A DNA stretch of 17,301 nt from Bryobacteraceae bacterium (GCA_030039005.1 JASHQT010000097.1:1-17301); one strand, 5' to 3'. Positions 5,898-13,756 are shown, counted from the first letter of the stretch. The notes: generated from the sequence alone by a model not told the origin. Numbers and translations are program-made.

Positions 5898-7183
5898 TTG
5901 GCGGACTTCCAATATCCCGGCAGCCCCGGCTTGGTCGCACGCACGATTTCCAGCACGGCCTGGCGATCGGCCGCCGAAATCTCCGCGAACGCTTTGGTCT
6001 TATCTTGTCCCGTCAGGATCTCGTACAGCCGCCGGTATACCCGCTCGCGCACCACCTCCGGCATCGCGTCGAAGGCCTTGGTGTAGATCATATAAGACAG
6101 TGGATAGCGGAACAGCCGCGTGTGCAAATCGAAATCGCGCAAGGACCGGCCTTTGGAATCGCGCGGCCCGCGCTCGGGGAACGTCTTCGTAAATGTTGAC
6201 ACGCCCTTGACCGGCGCCGTCAGCTTGGCCTCATCGACGAACAGCATGTACTCGATCATTTCTTCGATCTCGCCGTCGATTTTCTCGCGCGCCGCATCAT
6301 CCAGTTTTCCTTTGCCCTCGCGCAGCGCGATCCGCGCGTCCCATCCGATGCGCGTCATCAAATTATTCATGCGTGTCTGATGCTCCAGCGTCATCAGCGC
6401 CACGATGTCGCTCGACGGCGCCAGATAGCGCGACGTATTGAAGCGGTCCTCCAGGCTGGTGACGTTCTGCGTGCCCGTCTTTGAAGCCAGGCCCGGGTCC
6501 AGCGGATCGGTCAGCTCCGGATTGTTGCCCAGGTGCACCATCGATCCGTGCGTGCCCGTCACATACCAGCCGCCCCAGCGCTCGTTGAAATCCGTGCGGC
6601 CGTCGGTGATAAACGCGCTGCCGTGCGAATCGCGCGCTTCCGGATCGTTCGCCGGATGCACTGAGCTCACCATGATCCCTGGAATGCCCATGGTCGGCGC
6701 GCCTTGATGGCAGCGCAGGCAGTCGTCGCGCCGCGCGAAACCTGGTTGGTCGGATTTCTCCGCGTCCAGGCTATAGAACACCGCGCCTTCTTTCGGATCC
6801 ATGCCCGATAGCTCCAGCACGTCGCCATTCTGCACGTATCCCACCGCCGCGTCGTCGTTGAAATAAATTGCGCGCGGGGTACGGGGGGAAATGTGCGCGG
6901 TCTGGATGCTGGTCCGCGAAAACACCAGCACCTGCGAATCGATGTTGATGTCGAGCTGCTTGAGCACAGAAGGCAAATAGCCGAGACCGTCGGGCGCGTA
7001 ATCTAGTTTCACCTTGCCGCTCTCGATGCGTTTTTCAAGCTGCGCCACCGCGTCGGACACAGGCGCCTTGTATTCAATCGCGGGATCGTCCAAAGGAATA
7101 TAGAAGGTATCTTCCAGCCGGTCCGCCAGCGCAATCGCCCCGGCAGCCACGGCCGCCAAGCCACAAAACAGTGCTGCTCTCAT
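5894..7183 (-). CDS. Periplasmic one-heme c-type cytochrome-like protein of unknown function
   Basis: 429 residues. A signal peptide covers about 1-20 (ALFCGLAAVAAGAIALA). A single heme c motif Cys155-Leu-Arg-Cys158-His159 is followed by QGAPTMGIPG, whose Met165 could be an axial ligand. Downstream the protein is rich in conserved-looking polar motifs (GSAFITDGRTDFNERWGGW, GTHGSMVHLGN) and ends in a helical, charged region (about 270-429). It does not match a small class I cytochrome c; only the CxxCH element is recognisable and I do not know the family's reaction. ATG at 7183 is used without a clear Shine-Dalgarno. It is divergent from the Ada-AlkA gene, with 80 bp between. Its 3' end exists a second time, broken, at 4807-5104. 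Confidence 0.72.
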   Translation of the reverse strand: MRAALFCGLAAVAAGAIALADRLEDTFYIPLDDPAIEYKAPVSDAVAQLEKRIESGKVKLDYAPDGLGYLPSVLKQLDINIDSQVLVFSRTSIQTAHISPRTPRAIYFNDDAAVGYVQNGDVLELSGMDPKEGAVFYSLDAEKSDQPGFARRDDCLRCHQGAPTMGIPGIMVSSVHPANDPEARDSHGSAFITDGRTDFNERWGGWYVTGTHGSMVHLGNNPELTDPLDPGLASKTGTQNVTSLEDRFNTSRYLAPSSDIVALMTLEHQTRMNNLMTRIGWDARIALREGKGKLDDAAREKIDGEIEEMIEYMLFVDEAKLTAPVKGVSTFTKTFPERGPRDSKGRSLRDFDLHTRLFRYPLSYMIYTKAFDAMPEVVRERVYRRLYEILTGQDKTKAFAEISAADRQAVLEIVRATKPGLPGYWKSAN

Positions 7184-7263
7184 CTATTGTCATGGTATCG
7201 CCGGCCATTCATGTCCGAAAACGGCTAGCTCTCTTCCGCATCCACAGTTAGAATCAGGGCAGA

Positions 7264-8769
7264 GTGCAATTCACGCGAGACATCTGCCGCGCCGCCCGTC
7301 TCTCGCACGATCCGCGTTTCGACGGCAAAATCTTTATCGCGGTGCGCAGCACCGGGATCTTCTGCCGCACCGTATGCCCGGCTCGGCCGCCGAAAGAAAG
7401 CAACGTCGAATACTTTCCGTCGGCCGCCGCCGCGCTCGAAGCCGGCTACCGCCCGTGCCTGCGCTGCCGCCCGGAAAGCTGGGGCACCGCGGCCTGGAAC
7501 GGAACCTCCACCACCGTCGCGCGCGCCCTGCGGTTGATTCATGAAGGCGCGGTCGATGGAGGCGCGGAAGCCAGCCTCGACTCGCTCGCCGAGCGCCTAG
7601 GCATCGGCTCGCGCCACCTGCGCCGCTTGTTCATCCAGCATCTGGGCGCGACGCCCATCGCCGTGGCGCAAGCGCAGCGCCTGCTTTCGGCCAAAAAACT
7701 GATCGATGAGACCAAGCTGCCCTGCACGTCGATCGCGATCGCGGCCGGATATGGCAGCGTCCGGCGCTTCAACACTGCTTTTCACTCGGCCTATGGACGC
7801 AGCCCCCGCGAGCTGCGCCGCCAGTCCAATCGCGCCTCCAACTCAGGACCTGTCACGCTCTCTCTCCGATTTCGCCCGCCCTACGACTACGCCGCGCTGC
7901 TCGACTTCATCGCCCGGCGCGCCATCGCCGGCGTCGAATGCATCGATGGCGAGGTCTATCGCCGCACCTTCCTGCTCGACGGCAACGCTGGGTGGCTCGA
8001 AGTCCGTCCTGCTTCGTCGAAGGGTCCGTCGAACACCCTCGCTCTGCGCGTCGATTCTGTCGCGCCCACCCGACTGTTGCATGTCGTGGCGCGTGTACGG
8101 CGCATGTTCGATCTCGATGCCGATCCGCTGGTCATCGATGCCAGTCTGAAAGGCGATCCTTTACTAGCACGGCTGATCGCGTCGCGTCCGGGCCTGCGCG
8201 TTCCCGGCGCCTGGGACGGATTTGAGCTCGGCGTGCGCGCGATCCTCGGCCAGCAGGTCAGCGTCGCCGGCGCCTCCACGCTTGCCGCGCGTCTGGCAGC
8301 GAAATACGGCCATCCGCTGCCGTTCGCCGTGGATGGTCTCGCACACACGTTCCCCTCACCCGAACAGCTTGCGGGTGCCGACCTCGCCATCGGACTTCCG
8401 GCCTCTCGCGCCGAAGCCATCCGCGAATTCGCTCGCGCCGTGATCTCAGGCGCTCTGGCGTTCGAGGGCGCTCAGGATGCCGAATCGTTCGCCGCCCGCG
8501 TCTGTACCATCCGCGGTCTGGGCCCCTGGACCGCGCACTACATCGCCATGCGCGCCCTCTCCGATCCCGATGCCTTCCCTGCGGGCGATCTCGCGCTGCT
8601 GCGCGCCGCCGGATCCAAATCGCCTCGAGAGCTTGCATCTCGCGCCGAACGCTGGCGTCCCTGGCGCGCTTATGCAGCCATGCATTTATGGCAAGGAGTC
8701 AAAGATGGAAATAATCTCTTACACGTGGATGGAAAGCCCGGTCGGAAAGTTGCTGCTGGCGGCGGATGA
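7264..8769 (+). CDS. Ada methyl-sensor / AraC regulator fused to AlkA 3-methyladenine DNA glycosylase
   Basis: 501 residues, GTG start placed so that the N-terminus (residues 1-40) matches the length of Ada before its GIFCR motif. Domains: Ada zinc domain about 5-72 with Cys34, Cys38, Cys65, Cys68 (GIFCRTVC...CLRC; Cys34 aligns with the methyl-accepting Cys38 of E. coli Ada); AraC-type helix-turn-helix about 85-185; AlkA N-terminal domain about 195-310; HhH-GPD glycosylase domain about 315-475 with IRGLGPWTAHYIAMR and the catalytic Asp442 in FPAGDLAL. The methylphosphotriester sensor thus controls transcription and the same chain excises alkylated bases. Ada-AlkA fusions next to ogt are known, e.g. 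in Mycobacterium tuberculosis. The last ~22 codons overlap ogt and lie beyond the usual MHLWQ end, so the tail may be non-conserved. Likely autoregulated and co-transcribed with ogt. Confidence 0.92.
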   Translation: MQFTRDICRAARLSHDPRFDGKIFIAVRSTGIFCRTVCPARPPKESNVEYFPSAAAALEAGYRPCLRCRPESWGTAAWNGTSTTVARALRLIHEGAVDGGAEASLDSLAERLGIGSRHLRRLFIQHLGATPIAVAQAQRLLSAKKLIDETKLPCTSIAIAAGYGSVRRFNTAFHSAYGRSPRELRRQSNRASNSGPVTLSLRFRPPYDYAALLDFIARRAIAGVECIDGEVYRRTFLLDGNAGWLEVRPASSKGPSNTLALRVDSVAPTRLLHVVARVRRMFDLDADPLVIDASLKGDPLLARLIASRPGLRVPGAWDGFELGVRAILGQQVSVAGASTLAARLAAKYGHPLPFAVDGLAHTFPSPEQLAGADLAIGLPASRAEAIREFARAVISGALAFEGAQDAESFAARVCTIRGLGPWTAHYIAMRALSDPDAFPAGDLALLRAAGSKSPRELASRAERWRPWRAYAAMHLWQGVKDGNNLLHVDGKPGRKVAAGGG

Positions 8770-9235
8770 ATCCGGGCTCCGGCACGTGATCTTTTCGGGC
8801 GGCCGCGAACTCGCCGAGCCACGCCCGGACTGGCGCCCCTATTCCAACAATGACCCCGTACCCCTTACTGAAGTGATCCAGCAATTGCGCGCCTATTTCG
8901 ACGGGCGTTTGCGCGATTTCGATTTGAAACTCGCGCCGCAAGGCCCGGCTTTCCACCGGCGTGTCTGGCGCGAGCTGTGCAACATCCCCTACGGCGAAAC
9001 GATTTCCTACGGCGAGCTCGCGCGCCGCGTCGGATCGCCCAACGCCTCCCGCGCCGTCGGCCGCGCCAACGGCGCCAACCCCATTGCCATCGTCATCCCC
9101 TGCCATCGCGTCATAGGCAGCAACGGAAAGCTCACGGGCTATGGCGGCGGCCTTCCCCGTAAGGAATTCCTGCTGGGCCTGGAGCGCCGCCAGCTAACTC
9201 TCGCCTTGGAAAGCAAAGCGGCGGGCGCCCATTAG
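8705..9235 (+). CDS. ogt: Methylated-DNA--protein-cysteine methyltransferase (O6-methylguanine repair)
   Basis: 176 residues, the usual length of Ogt. Start ATG 8705 is chosen because AAGGAG (8693-8698) lies 6 nt upstream and the protein begins at the family start (ISYTWMESPVGKLLL). The N-terminal domain covers 1-80; the C-terminal DNA-binding and active-site domain covers about 82-163 with RVWRELCNIPYGET, SYGELARRVGSPNASRAVG and the catalytic IPCHRVI, nucleophile Cys133, followed by GKLTGYGGG. It transfers the methyl group from O6-methylguanine irreversibly to Cys133. The gene starts inside the 3' end of the Ada-AlkA gene (65-bp overlap), so translation is probably coupled and expression follows the Ada switch. 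Confidence 0.96.
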   Translation: MEIISYTWMESPVGKLLLAADESGLRHVIFSGGRELAEPRPDWRPYSNNDPVPLTEVIQQLRAYFDGRLRDFDLKLAPQGPAFHRRVWRELCNIPYGETISYGELARRVGSPNASRAVGRANGANPIAIVIPCHRVIGSNGKLTGYGGGLPRKEFLLGLERRQLTLALESKAAGAH

Positions 9236-9405
9236 GCGAAAGCGGTTGCGCTGCTTGCTCAGAACCGTTTGGACACGCTCGTCTGTCCCGGACGCCCGAT
9301 CACCTGCGCGCACGGGCGGGCCGGGCGAGGTTGTCCTCAAGAATGGCCAGAGGTTGGACCTGGCGCGCCGCTCGGGAGCGAATCTTCCGCTAGCGCATTG
9401 TTCCG

Positions 9406-9447
9406 AGAGAAGTTACAATCTCTACTGAACCATGGGAGATTGCTCCC
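9406..9447. promoter_or_regulatory. Two small inverted repeats ahead of the Rrf2 gene (possible operator)
   Basis: AGAGA-N8-TCTCT (9406-9423) contains a -10-like TACAAT (9414-9419). Just before the start is GGGAG-N4-CTCCC (9434-9447). Rrf2 regulators often bind dyad sites in their own promoter, so the first repeat is a candidate autoregulatory site. No good -35 at the right distance was found. The rest of the 218-bp gap (9236-9453) shows nothing else. Confidence 0.3.
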
Positions 9448-9453
9448 GGCGCT

Positions 9454-9879
9454 ATGAACATCTCGGTTAAGGGCGACTACGCCTTGCACGCGATCTTCGA
9501 TCTGGCACAGCAAAAGCGCGGCGAACCCATTAAGATCGCCGATATCGCCAAACGGCAGAAGATCCCGCAGAAATTCCTGGAGTTGATTCTCGCCAGCCTG
9601 AAACAGGCCGGCTTCGTCGAGTCGCGGCGCGGCGCTGAAGGCGGCTATCTTCTGGCGCGGACGCCCGAGGCGATTACGGTCGGAGAGGTGCTGCGATACG
9701 TGGAGGGCGGCAAGGCGGGGAAGCCGGCGCGCAAGCCGAGCGCCGCCGATCCATTCACAGAGACCTGGCGGCGAGTCGATCAGGCCGTTTCCGACGTGAT
9801 CGATCAAACTACGTTCGCTGAGTTGGCTCGTGCCTGGCGCGAACGCCACTCCAAATACGTTCCGAATTGGGAGATTTAA
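9454..9879 (+). CDS. Rrf2-family transcriptional regulator, cysteine-free (CymR-like)
   Basis: 141 residues. The N-terminal winged helix-turn-helix is clear: [58 protein letters not shown] (residues 5-70), then [11 protein letters not shown]. There is no cysteine in the protein, so it cannot hold the [Fe-S] cluster of IscR/NsrR/RsrR-type members. This is like CymR, the cysteine-metabolism repressor of Bacillus and Staphylococcus, which works with CysK as partner. Here the stop TAA overlaps the cysK start (TAATG at 9877-9881), so the two are one transcription unit. I infer a role in sulfur/cysteine control; the effector is unknown. ATG at 9454 fits the family N-terminus (MNIS/MRIS) although the Shine-Dalgarno is poor. 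Confidence 0.88.
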   Translation: MNISVKGDYALHAIFDLAQQKRGEPIKIADIAKRQKIPQKFLELILASLKQAGFVESRRGAEGGYLLARTPEAITVGEVLRYVEGGKAGKPARKPSAADPFTETWRRVDQAVSDVIDQTTFAELARAWRERHSKYVPNWEI

Positions 9880-10838
9880 TGGTCTATCAGGATAATTCGC
9901 TGAGCATCGGCCGCACGCCATTGGTGAAGTTGAACCGCGTGGGGCAGGGAGGCCACGCCACGATTTTGGGCAAGATCGAAGGGCGTAACCCGGCGTATTC
10001 GGTGAAGGACCGGATTGGCGCGGCCATGATCTGGGACGCGGAAAAACGCGGGTTGCTCGGGCCGGGCAAAGAACTCATCGAGCCGACCAGCGGCAACACC
10101 GGCATCGCGCTGGCCTTCGTGGCGGCCGCGCGCGGATATTCGATCACGCTGGTGATGCCGGAGACGATGTCCGTGGAGCGTCAGAAGGTGCTGCGCGCTT
10201 TCGGAGCCAACCTGATTCTGACCGAGGGCGCCGCGGGCATGCAGGGCTCCATTGACAAAGCCGAGGAGGTGGTAGCATCCGACCCGGAGCGCTACGTATT
10301 GCTACAACAGTTCCAAAATCCGGCCAATCCGGAGATTCACTTCAAGACTACGGGGCCGGAGATCTGGCACGACACCGAGGGCGCGATCGATGTACTGGTG
10401 TGCGGCGTGGGGACCGGCGGGACGATCACCGGCGTGTCACGTTTTATTACGTCGGTGCAAAAGGGCAAGAGCGTGATTTCGATTGCCGTGGAGCCGACGG
10501 CTAGCCCGGTGATCACGCAGGCGCGCGCGGGGCAGCCGCTGCGCCCTGGCCCACACAAGATCCAGGGCCTCGGAGCGGGCTTCATTCCCGCCAACCTGGA
10601 TCTCGCGGTAGTGGATCGGGTGGAGTTGGTGACCAACGAGGAATCCACGGAAATGGCGCGGCGTTTGGCTCGCGAGGAAGGAATTCTCGCGGGCATTTCG
10701 AGCGGAGCAGCGGTGGCTGCCGCCGTGCGCGTGGCCAAAGAACCGGAGATGCAGGGAAAAACACTGGTGGTGGTGTTGCCGGATTCTGGCGAGCGTTATC
10801 TGAGCACGCCGTTGTTCGAGGGAATTCCGGGAACGTGA
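9879..10838 (+). CDS. cysK: Cysteine synthase A (O-acetylserine sulfhydrylase)
   Basis: 319 residues from ATG 9879, which overlaps the regulator's stop and has GGGAG 5 nt upstream; a TTG 12 bp earlier would also be open but is less likely. PLP-dependent fold type II. Motifs: [11 protein letters not shown] with the Schiff-base Lys43, the substrate loop TSGNTG (70-75), the phosphate-binding GVGTGGT (176-182), the QGLGAGFIP segment (229-237), and GISSGAA (272-278) near the cofactor ring. It makes L-cysteine from O-acetylserine and sulfide in the cytosol. Full length, all key residues present. CysM-type and cystathionine beta-synthase are less likely given these motifs and the absence of a CBS domain. 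Co-transcribed with a CymR-like Rrf2 protein. Confidence 0.94.
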   Translation: MVYQDNSLSIGRTPLVKLNRVGQGGHATILGKIEGRNPAYSVKDRIGAAMIWDAEKRGLLGPGKELIEPTSGNTGIALAFVAAARGYSITLVMPETMSVERQKVLRAFGANLILTEGAAGMQGSIDKAEEVVASDPERYVLLQQFQNPANPEIHFKTTGPEIWHDTEGAIDVLVCGVGTGGTITGVSRFITSVQKGKSVISIAVEPTASPVITQARAGQPLRPGPHKIQGLGAGFIPANLDLAVVDRVELVTNEESTEMARRLAREEGILAGISSGAAVAAAVRVAKEPEMQGKTLVVVLPDSGERYLSTPLFEGIPGT

Positions 10839-10873
10839 AATTCTCGCGCGTGGAGGGAAGCGGGAAGAGAAGT

Positions 10874-10911
10874 GGCGGACGCTCTTGGGGTGATAGGGTG
10901 AAGCGTCCGCC
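10874..10911. terminator. Perfect 10-bp hairpin between convergent gene ends
   Basis: GGCGGACGCT (10874-10883) and AGCGTCCGCC (10902-10911) form a perfect 10-bp GC-rich stem with an 18-nt loop, 36 bp after the cysK stop and in the gap before the 3' end of the convergent chemotaxis gene. No T-run follows on either strand, so it is not a textbook intrinsic terminator. It may stop or pause transcription or protect the 3' end of the cysK mRNA. The rest of 10839-11097 has no gene I can support. Confidence 0.5.
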
Positions 10912-11097
10912 GTCGTAACGGGGATTTGAATATGGAACGTTTCCCGAGGCGATCAAGTTACGCCGTCGCCGCAAAATTTTCTACTTTCTTGATTGGCTCT
11001 TTGGGGCTACTGGCTGATGTAATCGAATGTAAAGGCGATCAAGGGACGGGGTCGGCTAGAATACGCAGGGCGGACAGGATGAACTCGGAACGCGGAT

Positions 11098-13035
11098 TCA
11101 GAATAGTTCGACGTTGTCGCCCAAATCGCTCGGCGCCGGTGTGGCCTTTGGCGCGGGTGTGGCCGGCGAAGCGAGGGCCGGTGCTCCCACAACGGAAGCG
11201 TGCACCTCGCGCTGCCGTTCCATCGTGTAGGTCTTGGCGAACTGATCCAGGTGCTCTCGGGTGCTGGCGCTTGACTCGCCTCGCGATCGACCTTCGGCCA
11301 CGATCGAATCCATAGCCTGGATCGCGCGGGCAATGACTTCGGCAAACAGGCGTCCGGCGGAGATTCCCTGAGCGAGCGCCGTGATCTGGTGGGCCAATTG
11401 CCTGCCCAGCTCGCCGACATGCGTGGCGCGGCCGACGCTCGTTTCGCTCGAGGCGTGCAGCCCGGCGAGTGCGCTGCGCATGCTGGCCGCCAGGGGATTC
11501 TCGTCTGTCGAGCCCGCGGCGTTCTGAGCCGGCCCAGCGTAGCGAGCCGCGATCTCATTCATATTTTCCAGCGACGCCGCGGCTTCGTCGGTGTGGGTGT
11601 TGGACTCCAGAGCCAGCCGCTGCATGACCTCGGCAATCTTGTTTAGGGCGACTCCGGTGGCTCCGATGTGAATAGCCCGAATGGTCGCGTTGGTCGAAAT
11701 CCGCTGGATCTGAATTTCCGTTCGACGGATTTCCGCTACCGAGGCGCTCATGCCGCCCATGGTCCCGGACAAACCGGCGATGGTGGAATCCATTTGGGTT
11801 TGCGCCGCCGCGCAGGTTTCGAGGATCTTCAGCACAGCGGCGAATTGCGTCTCCATGCGCGCGAAAAAAGAGCCGCCGCCGGTCGCGTGGGTGTCTGTCT
11901 GGGAGGCGCCGGCCGGTGAGGCGCCGGTCGCAGAAGCGCCAGTGATCTTTTGCACCTCTTGGGAGGCGGCGCGAAAACGGCCGGCCAAACTCGCCAGGGC
12001 CTGCTCGATGCGCGCGATCGAAGCGGCGAAAAGCCGCGCCGCCTCGCGCAACTGGGAGGATTGCAAGGTGAGAACCGCGCGGGCATCGCCGGTCGAGCGA
12101 TCCGCGGATCTGCGCCCGTGGCCTCTGCCGCGGAGGTGGTGGAGCGCCTGAATGACGTGCTCCACCTGCTGCCGCGTGATGTCGTGAAATTGAATGGAGC
12201 CAACCAATTCCTCGATGGCCTCCGACAGCGCCGCATATTCGGCTGCTTGGTGGCGGGAGGCTTCGGCCGCTACCTGCCGCTGCTCGTCGAAGGCTTCTAA
12301 GCTCGCGAGCACGCCGGAAATCAGCGCGGGCATTTGCTTGAGCTCGGCCGCCCGAAGCGCGGACCCAGTGCGCAGCGCACCCTGCACCGCGGTATCCAGG
12401 CGAGCGGAAGCTTCGAGCACGCTCTCCCCGCTGGTTTGGATCCTCTCCGACAAAGGCCGGATTTCCGCGGCCAGGTGACCGAGGTCTGCGCCAGAGCCTC
12501 CCAAGCGCGCCGTTTCGATCTGCGTCAGCGTGCACAGGTTGCCGAAGACCGCCACCACATTGCCCAGCCCCGAAAAGCCGCGCCGCAGGCCAAGGGCCAG
12601 TTCGTGGACTTGCTGCAGCTCCTGTCCGGCGCGCTCGAGCGCCGAGTCGATCTGTTGGCCGTGGTCGAGCAATTGAGCCAGCGTCTGGGACGCCCGGCGC
12701 GCCTCCTCTCCCGAGATCAGCTCCGTTACCGAAGCCATATTCTGCGCGATCTCGTGCGCTGTCGAGCGGAACTGGATCAGTTGGTCTCCCACGGCGAGAA
12801 AGTCGCGCTCGGTGGACCGGTTCAGAGCTTCCAGATCCTCGATCACTCGATCGATGCGAGCCGCAGTCCGGTTCGACGTGTGTCCGAAGCCCGGCCCCAA
12901 CCAGTACAGGCGCTGCCGCAGAGCCTTCCAACTGATCACCGGATATCGCCTCACCTCCATATCGGCGCGAAAGTGTGGCGCCAGCAATTGTTCGGCGATA
13001 CCTCTGATTGTCGGGTCCTCTTCCGATATGGACAC
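11098..13035 (-). CDS. Soluble MCP-like chemosensory protein with CheZ-like D-x-x-x-Q motif
   Basis: 645 residues with no signal peptide or membrane helix; nearly all predicted helix/coiled coil. Two MCP-like segments occur: about 150-215 (LCTLTQIETARLGGSGADLGHLAAEIRPL) and about 430-495 (STNATIRAIHIGATGVALNKIAEVM). Between them, SIQFHDITRQQVEHV holds Asp285 and Gln289, the spacing of the catalytic Asp143/Gln147 of E. coli CheZ (QDLTGQ). The C-terminus has YTMERQREVH (603-612), a Pro/Ala linker (about 618-635) and the tail DLGDNVELF, much like CheZ's flexible linker plus CheY-binding peptide. GTG start at 13035, no clear ribosome site; Met26 (12960) is an alternative. Divergent from pilZ-STAS-cheY-cheA-mcp. 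I infer a cytoplasmic CheY-P phosphatase or scaffold. What is seen is the motifs; the function is not proven. Confidence 0.75.
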   Translation of the reverse strand: MSISEEDPTIRGIAEQLLAPHFRADMEVRRYPVISWKALRQRLYWLGPGFGHTSNRTAARIDRVIEDLEALNRSTERDFLAVGDQLIQFRSTAHEIAQNMASVTELISGEEARRASQTLAQLLDHGQQIDSALERAGQELQQVHELALGLRRGFSGLGNVVAVFGNLCTLTQIETARLGGSGADLGHLAAEIRPLSERIQTSGESVLEASARLDTAVQGALRTGSALRAAELKQMPALISGVLASLEAFDEQRQVAAEASRHQAAEYAALSEAIEELVGSIQFHDITRQQVEHVIQALHHLRGRGHGRRSADRSTGDARAVLTLQSSQLREAARLFAASIARIEQALASLAGRFRAASQEVQKITGASATGASPAGASQTDTHATGGGSFFARMETQFAAVLKILETCAAAQTQMDSTIAGLSGTMGGMSASVAEIRRTEIQIQRISTNATIRAIHIGATGVALNKIAEVMQRLALESNTHTDEAAASLENMNEIAARYAGPAQNAAGSTDENPLAASMRSALAGLHASSETSVGRATHVGELGRQLAHQITALAQGISAGRLFAEVIARAIQAMDSIVAEGRSRGESSASTREHLDQFAKTYTMERQREVHASVVGAPALASPATPAPKATPAPSDLGDNVELF

Positions 13036-13060
13036 TGTTGAATCACTCGGGATCTTAACG

Positions 13061-13402
13061 ATGGCAGGTGATGATCAAGGCAGCGATCGCAGAAGGGAAA
13101 TTCGCTATCCGCTCGAGGCGAAGGTGATCGTGCGCACCCAGAGCGGAACAGCAATCCACGCGACGGCAGTGGACATCAGCAGCTCCGGGATGCGGCTGTG
13201 CTTCAGCGAGTCCTGCCCGCTTGCGCGCGGCGAGGAGCTTACGGTGGAAGTCGAGCTTCCGGACTGCCCCGATAAACCCTTTTCCTCATGGGGTGTAGGG
13301 CGGATCGCTTACGTGGATGGCCATGGTGCGGGACTCCAATTGCTCGGCGGACAGTTCGATGCTGCCGGGGTGCCCGACAGAACAACAGGGGAGCGGGGAT
13401 GA
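13061..13402 (+). CDS. PilZ-domain protein (c-di-GMP receptor)
   Basis: 113 residues from ATG 13061; an in-frame ATG at 13028 would overlap the divergent gene. A single PilZ domain fills the protein: the RRREIR stretch at 10-15 gives the RxxxR signature (Arg11-Arg15), and 22 residues later DISSSG (38-43) gives DxSxxG, the complete c-di-GMP-binding signature. It ends with GRIAYVDGHGAGLQL, the usual last strand. The N-terminal peptide (MAGDDQGSD) is short, so there is no YcgR-N domain. It is the first gene of the chemosensory operon; its TGA overlaps the next ATG (ATGA, 13399-13402). By family it binds c-di-GMP in the cytoplasm and changes a partner protein, here presumably a chemosensory or motility component. 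Confidence 0.88.
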   Translation: MAGDDQGSDRRREIRYPLEAKVIVRTQSGTAIHATAVDISSSGMRLCFSESCPLARGEELTVEVELPDCPDKPFSSWGVGRIAYVDGHGAGLQLLGGQFDAAGVPDRTTGERG

Positions 13403-13752
13403 CGCTGGAACGCACCGCGACACAGTGGGTGCTGCATCTGGAGGGCGAGTGTTCGATGGCCGCGGCGTCCGAGCTGCGCCACCTGCTGCGGGAAGCATTG
13501 AGCGCGGCGCCGGAGCTGGTGGTGGATCTGGAAGCGGTCGCCGAGATCGACGTCGCGGTGTTGCAATTGCTGTGGAGCGCCGAGCGCGACGCCGGGCGCC
13601 AAAGCCGTAAGTTCGCCAGCCGCGTACCGGAGGCGCTGGCCGAGGTGGCGCGCGAAGCCGGTTTCGAGCGTTTTCCCGGCGCTGCACGCCCAACTGGCGC
13701 AGCCGAAACCGTCTCGACCGAGGCCGTCTCGGCGGAAACCGCCGAGGGATGA
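13399..13752 (+). CDS. STAS-domain protein of the chemosensory operon, lacking the phospho-serine
   Basis: 117 residues. ATG 13399 follows a strong GGGGAGCGGGG and overlaps the pilZ stop. Residues 1-92 form a STAS fold: VLHLEGECSMAAASELRHLL, PELVVDLEAVAEIDVAVLQLLWSA and VAREAGFE. In anti-sigma antagonists the loop after 'ID' is typically D-S-x-G-L with a phosphorylatable Ser; here it is Asp51-Val52-Ala53-Val54-Leu55, so regulation by Ser phosphorylation is not possible at that place. The tail (95-117) is Ala/Thr/Glu-rich and probably disordered. STAS proteins in chemosensory operons are known but their role is poorly understood; I infer a protein-interaction module. Confidence 0.82.
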   Translation: MTLERTATQWVLHLEGECSMAAASELRHLLREALSAAPELVVDLEAVAEIDVAVLQLLWSAERDAGRQSRKFASRVPEALAEVAREAGFERFPGAARPTGAAETVSTEAVSAETAEG

Positions 13753-13756
13753 CAGC

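Noticed and set aside
9398..9419. TTGTTC and TACAAT as a -35/-10 promoter for the Rrf2 gene
   Set aside because: The spacer is only 10 bp, too short for sigma-70; TACAAT alone is not enough.
10947..11043. AGGCGATCAAG occurring at 10947-10957 and 11033-11043
   Set aside because: Two short 11-bp copies 86 bp apart in a non-coding gap; no further copies nearby, so I treat it as chance.
10926..11315. Possible small protein (MERFPRRSS...) after the hairpin
   Set aside because: TTG/ATG start with weak GGGGA upstream, but it runs across the 3' end of the convergent chemosensory gene and its second half is Arg/Pro-rich shadow. No family recognised.
11555..12931. 458-codon minus-strand frame inside the soluble chemosensory gene
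   Set aside because: Same strand, shifted frame; rich in Arg/Gly/Ser without motifs. The 645-residue frame shows coherent helical repeats.
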